Shown here: positions 7,552-14,416 of the stretch, in pieces
Numbering within the stretch: the stretch's first letter is position 1
Layout of the letters: each line of letters starts with the position of its first letter
Assembly (NCBI GenBank): GCA_035559715.1
Contig: DATMAW010000250.1
Span: forward strand, 1 to 17,047
DNA from: JACQHC01 sp035559715
GTDB lineage: Bacteria > Gemmatimonadota > Gemmatimonadetes > Gemmatimonadales > GWC2-71-9
Length of the DNA: 17,047 nucleotides
Direction of reading: 5' to 3'
Position numbers and translations under genes: made by a program
The notes under the pieces: generated by a model
Database searches by the model: none
What the model saw: only the letters and a program-made list of their open reading frames with translations
Told to the model about the DNA's origin: nothing

Positions 7552-8000
7552 CCGACGATCCGTTGACGCGCTTCGAGCTGGAGCACGAAGCGGCGCTGGC
7601 CGCGCTCGCGCGCCTGGAGGCCGCGGCGCTGGCGCTCGAATGCGGCGAGCCTCCCGGACCGCACCTGGCCACGGCGCGAGCAGTGCATGGCGAGCTGTGT
7701 ACGGCGGTGCGCGCGCACAACGAGGCGGAGGAGGACGCGTTGTTCGATCTCATGGGCGAAGACGCCCCGACCGCGCTCTTCGTGGACGAGCATCAACTGC
7801 TGCGACGGCTGGAAGCCGATCTGGCTCGGGCGATCGAGGCCGACGATGCCGCGCAACGCGTGCCGCCGGTGGCGCAGGAGATCGTTGCGCTCCTGCGAGG
7901 GCACATCCAGCGGGAGAACGAGGTCCTGTTTCCGATGGCGCGGGCGTTGCTCGGGTCGGAAGGACTTGCGGTTGTGGCCCGCCGACTGAAAACGTCCTAG
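7548..8000 (+). CDS. Hemerythrin-like HHE cation-binding protein
   Basis: This 150-aa, mostly helical protein has the spaced His/Glu pattern of hemerythrin HHE domains: His13, His47, His57-x3-Glu61, His82 and His119-x3-Glu123. Such domains bind a di-iron centre and can carry or sense O2, or handle NO or iron. No signal peptide or membrane segment is seen, so it is probably cytoplasmic. ATG 7548 overlaps the had stop as ATGA, making it the last coupled gene of the aromatic operon. I infer that it could buffer or sense oxygen for the highly oxygen-sensitive benzoyl-CoA reductase. This is inference from position; the sequence does not exclude iron storage or an unrelated role. Confidence 0.82.
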   Translation: MTDDPLTRFELEHEAALAALARLEAAALALECGEPPGPHLATARAVHGELCTAVRAHNEAEEDALFDLMGEDAPTALFVDEHQLLRRLEADLARAIEADDAAQRVPPVAQEIVALLRGHIQRENEVLFPMARALLGSEGLAVVARRLKTS

Positions 8001-8045
8001 GTTCAGCTCTCGTTTCCCGCGCTGTCGGAATCGAAAGGACCCTTC

Positions 8046-10010
8046 GTGACCCGTTGGTCGTTCTTCGTCATTCTCCCGCTGCTCGCGTCAGCAGTCCCCG
8101 CCTGCCGCAGGGGTGCTGATGCGTCGCCGGGGATTCCCCCCGCTGCTCGCGAGTGGTCAACGTACGGCGCCGATCCCGCCGGCACACGCTACTCTCCCCT
8201 CACGTACATCACGCGGGAGAACGTCACGCGCCTCGACGTGGCGTGGACGGTCCGGACCGGTGACTGGTCGCACAAGAAGGATGGAACGACGGGGCCCGCG
8301 GAAAGCTGCGCTCGGTGTCATCAGGAGGAGTACAAGTTCGAGGCAACGCCCATTATCGCCGACGCACGTTTGTATCTGAGCACGCCTTTCAATCGCATCG
8401 TGGCACTCGATCCGGCGACCGGTGCGCTGCTCTGGCGTCACGATCCGGGAATCGACGCTCAGCTGGAACGAAACGAGGGACTGGTGTCGCGCGGTGTGGC
8501 GTATTGGGAGGACGGGACCCGCCCGAGCGCCCGCTGCGGCAAGCGCATCCTGTTCGGAACGATCGACGCGCGCCTGCTGGCGCTGGATGCGGTCACCGGC
8601 GCTCCATGCCCGGATTTCGGAGACAGCGGGACCGTGCGTTTGGACCACGAGGTCGGCCGCGTCCAGGTGGGCCAGTACGGTGTCACCTCACCGCCCGCGG
8701 TCGTGGGCGACGTCGTGGTCGTCGGCTCCTCGATGGGTGATAACCGTCGCGTGGACATGGAGCGCGGTGTCGTGCGCGGCTTCGACGTGCGCAGCGGTCG
8801 CCGGCTCTGGGCGTGGGATCCCATTCCGCGGGCGCCCACTGATCCGGGCTTCGGCGAATGGACGCCGGAGGCGGCGGCCAAGACGGGTGCTGCCAACGCA
8901 TGGGCTCCGCTCAGCGCCGACCCCGCCCGCGGGCTCGTGTTCGTCCCAACCGGCTCGGCGGCGCCTGATTTCTATGGCGGCGAGCGACCAGGCTCGAACG
9001 TGTTCGCCAACTCCGTGGTGGCCCTCGACGCGACGACCGGCCGAATGGCATGGCACTTCCAGACCGTGCACCACGACCTCTGGGACTACGACGTGGCCGC
9101 ACAGCCGTCGCTCGTCACCGTGAGATGGGGCGGGCGAGAGCGACCGGCCGTGGTTGCGGCCACCAAGTCCGGCTTTCTTTTCTTTCTCGACCCCGACAAC
9201 GGGGCGCCGCTGTTCCCGGTGGAAGAGCGGTCCGTTCCGCCGAGCACGGTGCCCGGGGAGCGCGCCTCTCCCACGCAGCCCTGGCCGACCCTTCCTCCGC
9301 CGCTTCACCCGATGGGGATGACGGAGGCGGACATCTGGGGTGCGACGCCCCGGGACCTGGAAGCCTGCCGCCAGCTGTTCGCGAGCATGGGGTCGTCGGG
9401 CTTCTTCGCTCCACCCTCGCTCGACGGCACAGTGATGTATCCCGGGTACGGTGGCGGGTTCAACTGGGGTGGCGTGGCGTTCGACCGTGAGCGGCGGCTC
9501 TTGATCGTGAACCAGCTCCGGCTGCCGGCATGGGTGCGTCTCACGCCCCGCACGGATCCTGAGCGGGGCAATCAGGTCGGCACGCCGTACACGATGACCC
9601 GCGCGATCATGGTGGCGCCGAGCGGCATGCCATGCGTCAAGCCGCCGTGGGGCGTGCTGATGGCGATTGACCTCGCAACGATGGAGCGCAAGTGGGAGGT
9701 GCCGCTGGGGTACATGCCGGGCACGGAGAACCAGCCGGGTGCCGAAACGTGGGGCTCGCCGACGATCGGCGGGCCGATGGTGACGGCGAGCGGCTTGGTC
9801 TTCATTGCGGCCACCGCGGATCAGCACTTGCGGGCGTTCGACGTCGAGACCGGGCGCGAGCTGTGGCGCGGCCGATTGCCCGCCGGTGCCATGGCGACAC
9901 CCATGACGTATGCGGTTGACGGAGTGCAGTACGTAGTGATTGCCGCGGGGGGCCACAGCAGCTTGGGCGCGCCGTTGGGAGACCACGTCGTGGCTTTCGC
10001 CCTGCGGTGA
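8046..10010 (+). CDS. PQQ-dependent dehydrogenase-like protein (glucose dehydrogenase type) with CxxCH insertion
   Basis: This 654-aa beta-propeller quinoprotein is of the membrane-glucose-dehydrogenase-like group without the membrane domain. Markers are WSTYGADPAGTRYSPL (37-52), FEATPIIADARLYLSTPFNR, repeated blade motifs such as ALDPATGALLWRH, the cofactor-region stretch TKSGFLFFLDPDNG, then SPTQPWPTLPPP, and PCVKPPWGVLMAIDL near the end. The N-terminus is a signal sequence; Cys20 in VPAC could be a lipidation site, though Pro at -2 is unusual. GTG 8046 has AAAGGA six bases upstream. The loop after TGDWSHKKDG carries CARCH (88-92), a CxxCH heme-c signature I do not expect there. The substrate (a sugar or other alcohol) cannot be told. 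It probably acts in the periplasm or at the outer face of a membrane. It begins 45 bases after the operon and may be transcribed with it or separately. Confidence 0.85.
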   Translation: MTRWSFFVILPLLASAVPACRRGADASPGIPPAAREWSTYGADPAGTRYSPLTYITRENVTRLDVAWTVRTGDWSHKKDGTTGPAESCARCHQEEYKFEATPIIADARLYLSTPFNRIVALDPATGALLWRHDPGIDAQLERNEGLVSRGVAYWEDGTRPSARCGKRILFGTIDARLLALDAVTGAPCPDFGDSGTVRLDHEVGRVQVGQYGVTSPPAVVGDVVVVGSSMGDNRRVDMERGVVRGFDVRSGRRLWAWDPIPRAPTDPGFGEWTPEAAAKTGAANAWAPLSADPARGLVFVPTGSAAPDFYGGERPGSNVFANSVVALDATTGRMAWHFQTVHHDLWDYDVAAQPSLVTVRWGGRERPAVVAATKSGFLFFLDPDNGAPLFPVEERSVPPSTVPGERASPTQPWPTLPPPLHPMGMTEADIWGATPRDLEACRQLFASMGSSGFFAPPSLDGTVMYPGYGGGFNWGGVAFDRERRLLIVNQLRLPAWVRLTPRTDPERGNQVGTPYTMTRAIMVAPSGMPCVKPPWGVLMAIDLATMERKWEVPLGYMPGTENQPGAETWGSPTIGGPMVTASGLVFIAATADQHLRAFDVETGRELWRGRLPAGAMATPMTYAVDGVQYVVIAAGGHSSLGAPLGDHVVAFALR

Positions 10011-10145
10011 AAGCGAGCGACCGACGCGGGACGACGTCCCGGCATCGTCGTCGTGCTCAACTGGTTCCGGAACCTCCGCGTCGGAAAGGCAGGAGCTGGT
10101 TGTGAAGTGGAGCGGTAAGGAGCGGCAGACGAGCTGACCGTCGCG

Positions 10146-11477
10146 CTACCTCACCACGCGGATCCGATCCGCCACGGGATACAGCCACTCCACCCCCCGC
10201 TCCGTCACCACCGCGTCGTCCTCCAGCGGAATCCGGAGCTTCTTCCCGCCCCACTCCGGAATCGGCGTGTAGGCGAACAGCTCGATCGAGAGGAAGTTGG
10301 TCGGCTTAAGCTCGAACGTGAGCTGCTTGGGGTTGAAGAACGCCAGCGACGGGCCGCTCCCGTGCCCCCAATCACCCACCGAGTGCGGGCCGATGATGAA
10401 CTCAACCGCGGTGTCCGCCGAGGGGCGGTTGAACTCGGCCATCCGCTTGAAGCCTGCGGCCTCGATCGCCGCGTGCGTTTCGTCGAGTGCCTGCTGCGCG
10501 GTGCGCCCGGGACGGATGGTGCGCCGCATGATCTCGCGGATGTGCACGCCGTTGTCGAACGCGCGCCGGTAGCTTGGCGGCGGCTCCGTCTCACCCTCGC
10601 GCAGCACGTAGGCGATCCGTTTCATGTCGGTCCACTGACCCAGGAAGCCCACGCCCCAATCGATCATGAGGAGATCGCCGCGTCTGATGACGCGGTCCGT
10701 GGAGGTGGCCTCGATGCCGTTGGGACCCGTGATGTAGACCGACGGCATGTCGAACGACGAACCGAGTCCGCGCTGCGAGAGCTGGTCCCACATCCACCAG
10801 GCCACGTCCTCCAGCGTCGTGACGCCGGGCGTGATGATCTCGTTCGACAGCGCTCGCTCGGCCAGCTCGCGCGAGATCTCCCCTGCCTCCGCCATGGCGG
10901 CGATCTCGGTCGCCGTGTGCCGCGAGCGGTAGTCCGAGAAGAGCTTCTCGGCGGACACCAGCCGCGCGGCCAGCGACTCGCCGAGGGTGGCGGTGAGGTG
11001 CTGGTAGGACGTGTGTGACAGGCCGTCTGCCAATCCGATGTCCTGGGACATGTTCACGGCGATACGGCGAGGGTTGCGCTCCGCGACGAAGCTCCTCAGT
11101 TCGGACGCCGGGCCGAATCTGTCGTACACGCCGCACCGTTCCAGTGAGTAGCCGCCGGCGCCAAGCACTGCGCGCTCGATCCTGCTGGTGCCGCGGTCGG
11201 TGAAGATCCAGTACGCCCATCCGCCCACGTACCCCCCGCCCAGGTCCTGCCACATGGGGTCCAGCAGGCCCTCGCGCATCACGATGATCCACATGTCGGC
11301 GCCGTTTTCCCGCATCACTTCGGGCAGAATGCGATCGAACTTCTCATGCCGCATCTGACACAGCCGCTCGTAGCGGCGCCGCGCTTCCTGCGACGACGCC
11401 GGTACCGTGATGGCCGCGGACAGCGTCAGGGTGGCGAACAGCGCCGTGAGGGGCACGCACGACCGTGGCGCGGACAT
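10146..11477 (-). CDS. Secreted M24-family metallopeptidase (Xaa-Pro aminopeptidase-like)
   Basis: This 443-aa protein has a signal peptide (hydrophobic about 8-28, likely cut near ASSQEA) and a pita-bread M24 domain in its C-terminal half. All five metal ligands expected for M24 are visible: Asp273 (MIDWG), Asp284 (WTDMKR), His372 (WGHGSG), Glu399 (LSIELF) and Glu419 (PLEDD). The N-terminal half matches the creatinase/prolidase N-domain. It probably removes residues before proline from peptides in the periplasm. The start was set at ATG 11477, which overlaps the upstream peptidase stop as TGATG and gives a good signal peptide; longer in-frame reading is a shadow of the M28 gene. The gene converges with the PQQ gene. 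Confidence 0.9.
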   Translation of the reverse strand: MSAPRSCVPLTALFATLTLSAAITVPASSQEARRRYERLCQMRHEKFDRILPEVMRENGADMWIIVMREGLLDPMWQDLGGGYVGGWAYWIFTDRGTSRIERAVLGAGGYSLERCGVYDRFGPASELRSFVAERNPRRIAVNMSQDIGLADGLSHTSYQHLTATLGESLAARLVSAEKLFSDYRSRHTATEIAAMAEAGEISRELAERALSNEIITPGVTTLEDVAWWMWDQLSQRGLGSSFDMPSVYITGPNGIEATSTDRVIRRGDLLMIDWGVGFLGQWTDMKRIAYVLREGETEPPPSYRRAFDNGVHIREIMRRTIRPGRTAQQALDETHAAIEAAGFKRMAEFNRPSADTAVEFIIGPHSVGDWGHGSGPSLAFFNPKQLTFELKPTNFLSIELFAYTPIPEWGGKKLRIPLEDDAVVTERGVEWLYPVADRIRVVR

Positions 11478-12868
11478 CAGGATGCCTCCCTCGGCAATCG
11501 CTCCGGCATGTCCGCCACGACGTACGCCATCACCGCCATCGTCGCGACGCACAACGCCATGTCTCGCGGGTCCAGCTTGTCCACCGTGTCCGCGTCCGTG
11601 TGGTGATACCAGAAGTACTTCGTGCCGTCCACGTTGAGGCCCATGACCGGCACGCCATCGCGAGCCAGCGGGCCGATGTCGGCACCGCCCCCTCCGCGGG
11701 TGATCGAGCCGGCCTCGATGCGATCGAGCAGCCGGCCCACTTGCTGCACCGTGGCGAAGGCCGCGTCCGAGCCGGAGAACCCGAATCCTTGCGGCTTGAA
11801 CACCCCGGCGTCCGACTCCATCGCGAGCACGTGATTGGGCACTTCGGCCAGATGGTGATCGCGGTACGCCCGGCCCCCGCGGAGCCCATTCTCCTCGTTG
11901 GTCCACAGCACCACGCGCACGGTGCGCCGCGGCCTGAGTCCCAGCCGTGTGAGCAGGCGCACGGCCTCCCACGACACGACGCTGCCGCCGCCATCGTACA
12001 TGGCGCCCTGGCCCACGTCCCACGAGTCAATGTGCCCGCCCATGACGACCACTTCGTTCGGTCGCTCCGAGCCCACGAGCTCCGCCATCACGTTGCGCGA
12101 CTGGACGTCCGGCAGCGCCCGCGCGCTCATCTTCAGGCGCACCACGATGCGCTCTCCGCGGTCCTGCATCCGTTGCAGCATCATCGCGTCTTCGACCGTG
12201 ATGGCGGCGTGCGGGATTCGCGGAACGGAGTCGTTGTAGCTCATGCCGCCGGTGTGCGGCGTTTGCTGCGAATAAGGAGTGACGGATCGGATCAAGCTCG
12301 CCACCGCTCCTGCGCGTGAGGCCGCATCGGCGCCGCGTCCGCGGTACTGCACCGTGGCTCCGTAGGAGGTGAACGGGGCGTTGAACAACACGATCTTTCC
12401 GCGGGCCTGCGATGCGCGGGCCGCGAGATCGGCGAAGGAAGACACGACCAGCACCTCGGCCGTGATGCCCTCGGGCGGCGTGCCCACGCTCCCGCCAAGG
12501 CCGAGCATTGGCAGACGCCTGGGCCGGGGCTCCACCAACTCGGCCGACTCTTCGCCCCGCACCCAGCGCGGCACCATCACCGGCTCGGCGCGGACGTTCT
12601 CCAGGCCGTCCCGCCGCATCTCCTCGAGGATCCAGTCCAGCGCCCGCTCCAGGTTGTCGGTGCCCGAGAACCGGGCTCCGAAGCGGTCAGCCAGTTCGGC
12701 GAGTCGGCGGTAGGCGAAGCTGTCGGCCAGCGCCGCGTCAATGATCCGGTCGGCGGCGGCCCGATATCGGGCGACGATCGGGGAGTCCTGGGCCAGCAGC
12801 GACGGCGCGGCCACGATCCCAGCCACCGCGATCAACACTCCAATGGGGGATTGCCTGGCAAACGGCAT
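11477..12868 (-). CDS. Secreted M28-family zinc peptidase (carboxypeptidase Q-like) with PA domain
   Basis: This 463-aa protein has a signal peptide (hydrophobic 9-25, cut after LLAQ), an N-terminal lid, a protease-associated segment (about 105-250) and an M28 catalytic domain. The two-zinc site is complete: His279 (GGHIDSWD), bridging Asp292 (YDGGG), general base Glu325 and Glu326 (NEENG), Asp353 (ESDAG) and a His at 422/423 (YHHTDADTVDKLD). It probably hydrolyses peptides or dipeptides in the periplasm or outside the cell. ATG 12868 has AGGAG five bases upstream. A TAGAAT -10-like hexamer at 12887-12892 lies just before it, but no good -35 is seen. It overlaps the M24 gene by one base, so the two form a peptide-degradation pair. 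Confidence 0.92.
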   Translation of the reverse strand: MPFARQSPIGVLIAVAGIVAAPSLLAQDSPIVARYRAAADRIIDAALADSFAYRRLAELADRFGARFSGTDNLERALDWILEEMRRDGLENVRAEPVMVPRWVRGEESAELVEPRPRRLPMLGLGGSVGTPPEGITAEVLVVSSFADLAARASQARGKIVLFNAPFTSYGATVQYRGRGADAASRAGAVASLIRSVTPYSQQTPHTGGMSYNDSVPRIPHAAITVEDAMMLQRMQDRGERIVVRLKMSARALPDVQSRNVMAELVGSERPNEVVVMGGHIDSWDVGQGAMYDGGGSVVSWEAVRLLTRLGLRPRRTVRVVLWTNEENGLRGGRAYRDHHLAEVPNHVLAMESDAGVFKPQGFGFSGSDAAFATVQQVGRLLDRIEAGSITRGGGGADIGPLARDGVPVMGLNVDGTKYFWYHHTDADTVDKLDPRDMALCVATMAVMAYVVADMPERLPREAS

Positions 12869-13033
12869 TGCGGCTCCTGAGTTTCCATTCTAGGTGCGGC
12901 AACGAGCGACGGTGCAACAGCGGCGGTGAAAGGTGTCGAGCCGGCCCGCGTGTGGGAACCCGTGGCGACCGCCGGGCGTTGATGTGGAACGGTCCCCGCG
13001 CTCGGGGGTCTGAATAGGCAGCAGGAGGTTTCC

Positions 13034-13420
13034 ATGCGGGCCCGCAACCCACTGATGGCTCTAGCCCTCGTTACCGCGCTGGCTCCGGCGTGCGCACTGT
13101 TCCCCGGGCGCTCGAGTGAGCCCGACCCGGACGAGGAACCGGTGCCGCGCGAAATCACGCTCCAGGTGGACAATCAGAACTTTCACGACGCCACGCTGTA
13201 CGCCATTCGCGGCGGGGAGCGGCGTCGCATCGGCAACGTGAGCGGTCTGAAAACGGGGCAGTTCTCGTTCGTGTGGACGGACCTGGACCTGCGAGTGGAG
13301 ATCCATCTCTTGTCCGTCGGGTCGTACTTCACGAGCCCGATCATGATCGAGCCGGGAGACGAAGTGAAGCTGACGGTGCAGCCCAATCTGCACAGGTTCC
13401 GACCGGGGACGGTGTTCTAG
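13034..13420 (+). CDS. Small putative lipoprotein of unknown function
   Basis: This 128-aa protein has a signal sequence (MALALVTALAPAC) with Cys20 as the likely lipidated residue; Pro at -2 departs from the usual lipobox. An acidic linker (EPDPDEEP) follows, then a beta-rich domain with QVDNQNFHDATLYAIRGG, RRRIGNVSGLKTG and SPIMIEPGDEVKLTV. The layout of a VxNxNF...YxxRxGxRRRxG...PGDxVxL pattern resembles a family I recall from Gemmatimonadota genomes, but I cannot confirm that here. AGGAGG lies upstream of ATG 13034. It is transcribed divergently from the M28 gene across a 165-base spacer. Its function is unknown; it is probably on the outer-membrane periplasmic face. Confidence 0.8.
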   Translation: MRARNPLMALALVTALAPACALFPGRSSEPDPDEEPVPREITLQVDNQNFHDATLYAIRGGERRRIGNVSGLKTGQFSFVWTDLDLRVEIHLLSVGSYFTSPIMIEPGDEVKLTVQPNLHRFRPGTVF

Positions 13421-13509
13421 GAGACGGCCGGCCCCCGATCGCCCGTAGGATCTTCCCTGGCTCTTAACGTCCCCAGCCTCCCTCACGTATACCTTCTGAC
13501 CCCACCATG

Positions 13510-13514
13510 AGGAG
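13510..13514 (+). promoter_or_regulatory. Ribosome binding site deciding the start of the Spy-like gene
   Basis: AGGAG lies seven bases before ATG 13522. The earlier in-frame ATG at 13507 contains this site within its own first codons and has no good ribosome site upstream, so 13522 is preferred. Confidence 0.55.
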
Positions 13515-13521
13515 CCTCGAG

Positions 13522-13956
13522 ATGCGCGGTTCATTGATCGGCGCTGCCTTGCTCGTCCTTGCCATCCCGGCGTTTGGCCAGCAGCGCGGGCCGATGATGC
13601 AGCCTCCGCCCGACCACTGGATGACGTTCGATTCGCTGGTTCAGGCCGTTGGCATCACGGACGCTCAGAAGCCCGAGGTCCAAAAGCACTACGACGCGTT
13701 GAACGCGGTCATGAAAAAGGCGGCAGACGAGCGCCGGGCAATGCGGGAGCAGATGATGGCCGGCGGCGGGCCACCGTCACAGGAGCAGATGCAAGCCAAC
13801 CGGGAGAAGATGCAGTCTATGCAGGCGGAGTTGGATGGCCATTACGCGGCAATTCGCGACCTGCTCACGGGGGACCAGCAAGCCAAGTTCGACGCGCTGG
13901 CCAGGCCGCGGGTGATGATGATGGGGCCGGGGAGGAGGCCGCCCGGGGGCGAGTGA
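13522..13956 (+). CDS. Spy/CpxP-like periplasmic helical protein, Met-rich
   Basis: This 144-aa secreted protein has a signal peptide (RGSLIGAALLVLAIPAFG, cut before QQRG). The body is mainly helical, with ITDAQKPEVQKHYDAL and LLTGDQQAKFDAL resembling the LTxxQ repeats of Spy/CpxP/CnrX-type proteins. These are periplasmic chaperones or metal/stress sensors. Methionine is unusually frequent (MMQPPPDHWM near the start, MREQMMAGG, and MMMGPGRRPPGGE at the end), which could mean copper or other soft-metal binding. It lies 101 bases after the lipoprotein gene. No partner histidine kinase or sigma factor is seen, so its regulatory role is unknown. Confidence 0.75.
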   Translation: MRGSLIGAALLVLAIPAFGQQRGPMMQPPPDHWMTFDSLVQAVGITDAQKPEVQKHYDALNAVMKKAADERRAMREQMMAGGGPPSQEQMQANREKMQSMQAELDGHYAAIRDLLTGDQQAKFDALARPRVMMMGPGRRPPGGE

Positions 13957-14028
13957 CGATCCGAGGGGCGTGGAGAGGCAAGGGGGACGGGGAGGGAGTG
14001 GCTGCTCGGAGTACCCTCATCGTCACTC
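13951..14028. repeat. Inverted repeat between the Spy-like gene and tRNA-Lys
   Basis: GAGTGACGAT at 13951-13960 is the exact reverse complement of ATCGTCACTC at 14019-14028, with a 58-base spacer. The flanks are purine-rich on the left (GGGGACGGGGAGGGA-like) and pyrimidine-rich on the right up to about 14060, so a longer imperfect stem is possible. The left arm overlaps the Spy-like stop codon. It might act as a transcription stop or mRNA 3' structure, but no T run follows. Confidence 0.4.
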
Positions 14029-14065
14029 CTCGCCCTTCTTCGTCTTCCCTCGCCCCTCCTCGGGG

Positions 14066-14094
14066 TTGCTTGTGTGGCCGGGGGTGGCGATGTT
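14066..14094 (+). promoter_or_regulatory. Candidate promoter for tRNA-Lys
   Basis: TTGCTT (14066-14071) and GATGTT (14089-14094) are separated by 17 bases, and the tRNA starts 16 bases after the second box. Spacing and position fit a sigma-70-type promoter, but the match of the -10 is weak. Confidence 0.3.
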
Positions 14095-14109
14095 TCCAGC
14101 CCGCAAGTC

Positions 14110-14182
<73 letters not shown>

Positions 14183-14243
14183 TCCCGTAACCCTAATCAC
14201 AGCACATACTTGCAGAGCGGTTCCAAGGCCCGTTTTGCTTCGG

Positions 14244-14287
14244 TCGCCGTTCCGTCGCCGTTCGTCAGAAATTGCGACCAATTTTTC
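14244..14287 (+). repeat. Imperfect direct repeat, copy A
   Basis: Copy A starts TCGCCGTTCCG, continues TCGCCGTTCGTC and ends ATTTTTC. It matches copy B at 14372-14416 with the same order of blocks, offset by about 128 bases. It lies between the tRNA end and the first gene of the element. It may be an integrase arm-type site or a diverged duplication. Confidence 0.5.
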
Positions 14288-14371
14288 CCTCGAGAGACCA
14301 GGCGCTGCAACCGCCGTCAAGACGTTGTGCCCCATAGCTTTCCATGGCCTCCTAGAGCGCATCAATCGCCC

Positions 14372-14416
14372 TCGCCGTTCCGGTCGCGGTTCGTCGAGGA
14401 TTTGGACGGATTTTTC
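14372..14416 (+). repeat. Imperfect direct repeat, copy B
   Basis: Copy B starts TCGCCGTTCCG as in copy A, then has TCGCGGTTCGTC (one change) and a diverged centre, and ends ATTTTTC. Its right end overlaps the stop codon of the unknown ORF on the - strand. The region between the tRNA and this ORF holds no gene I can support. Confidence 0.5.

Noticed and set aside
8688..9986. Long open frame (432 codons) on the - strand across the PQQ gene
   Set aside because: It is the antisense shadow of a GC-rich gene. The + strand frame has clear quinoprotein motifs, and the - frame is Arg/His/Pro-rich with no recognisable domain.
10027..10041. Short hairpin CGGGAC-GAC-GTCCCG after the PQQ gene
   Set aside because: It has a six-pair stem with a three-base loop and no T run, in a very GC-rich stretch. 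It is too weak to call a terminator.
14183..14414. Possible CRISPR-like array near the tRNA
   Set aside because: There are only two imperfect copies, with one long spacer and a diverged centre, and no cas gene. This does not fit an array.
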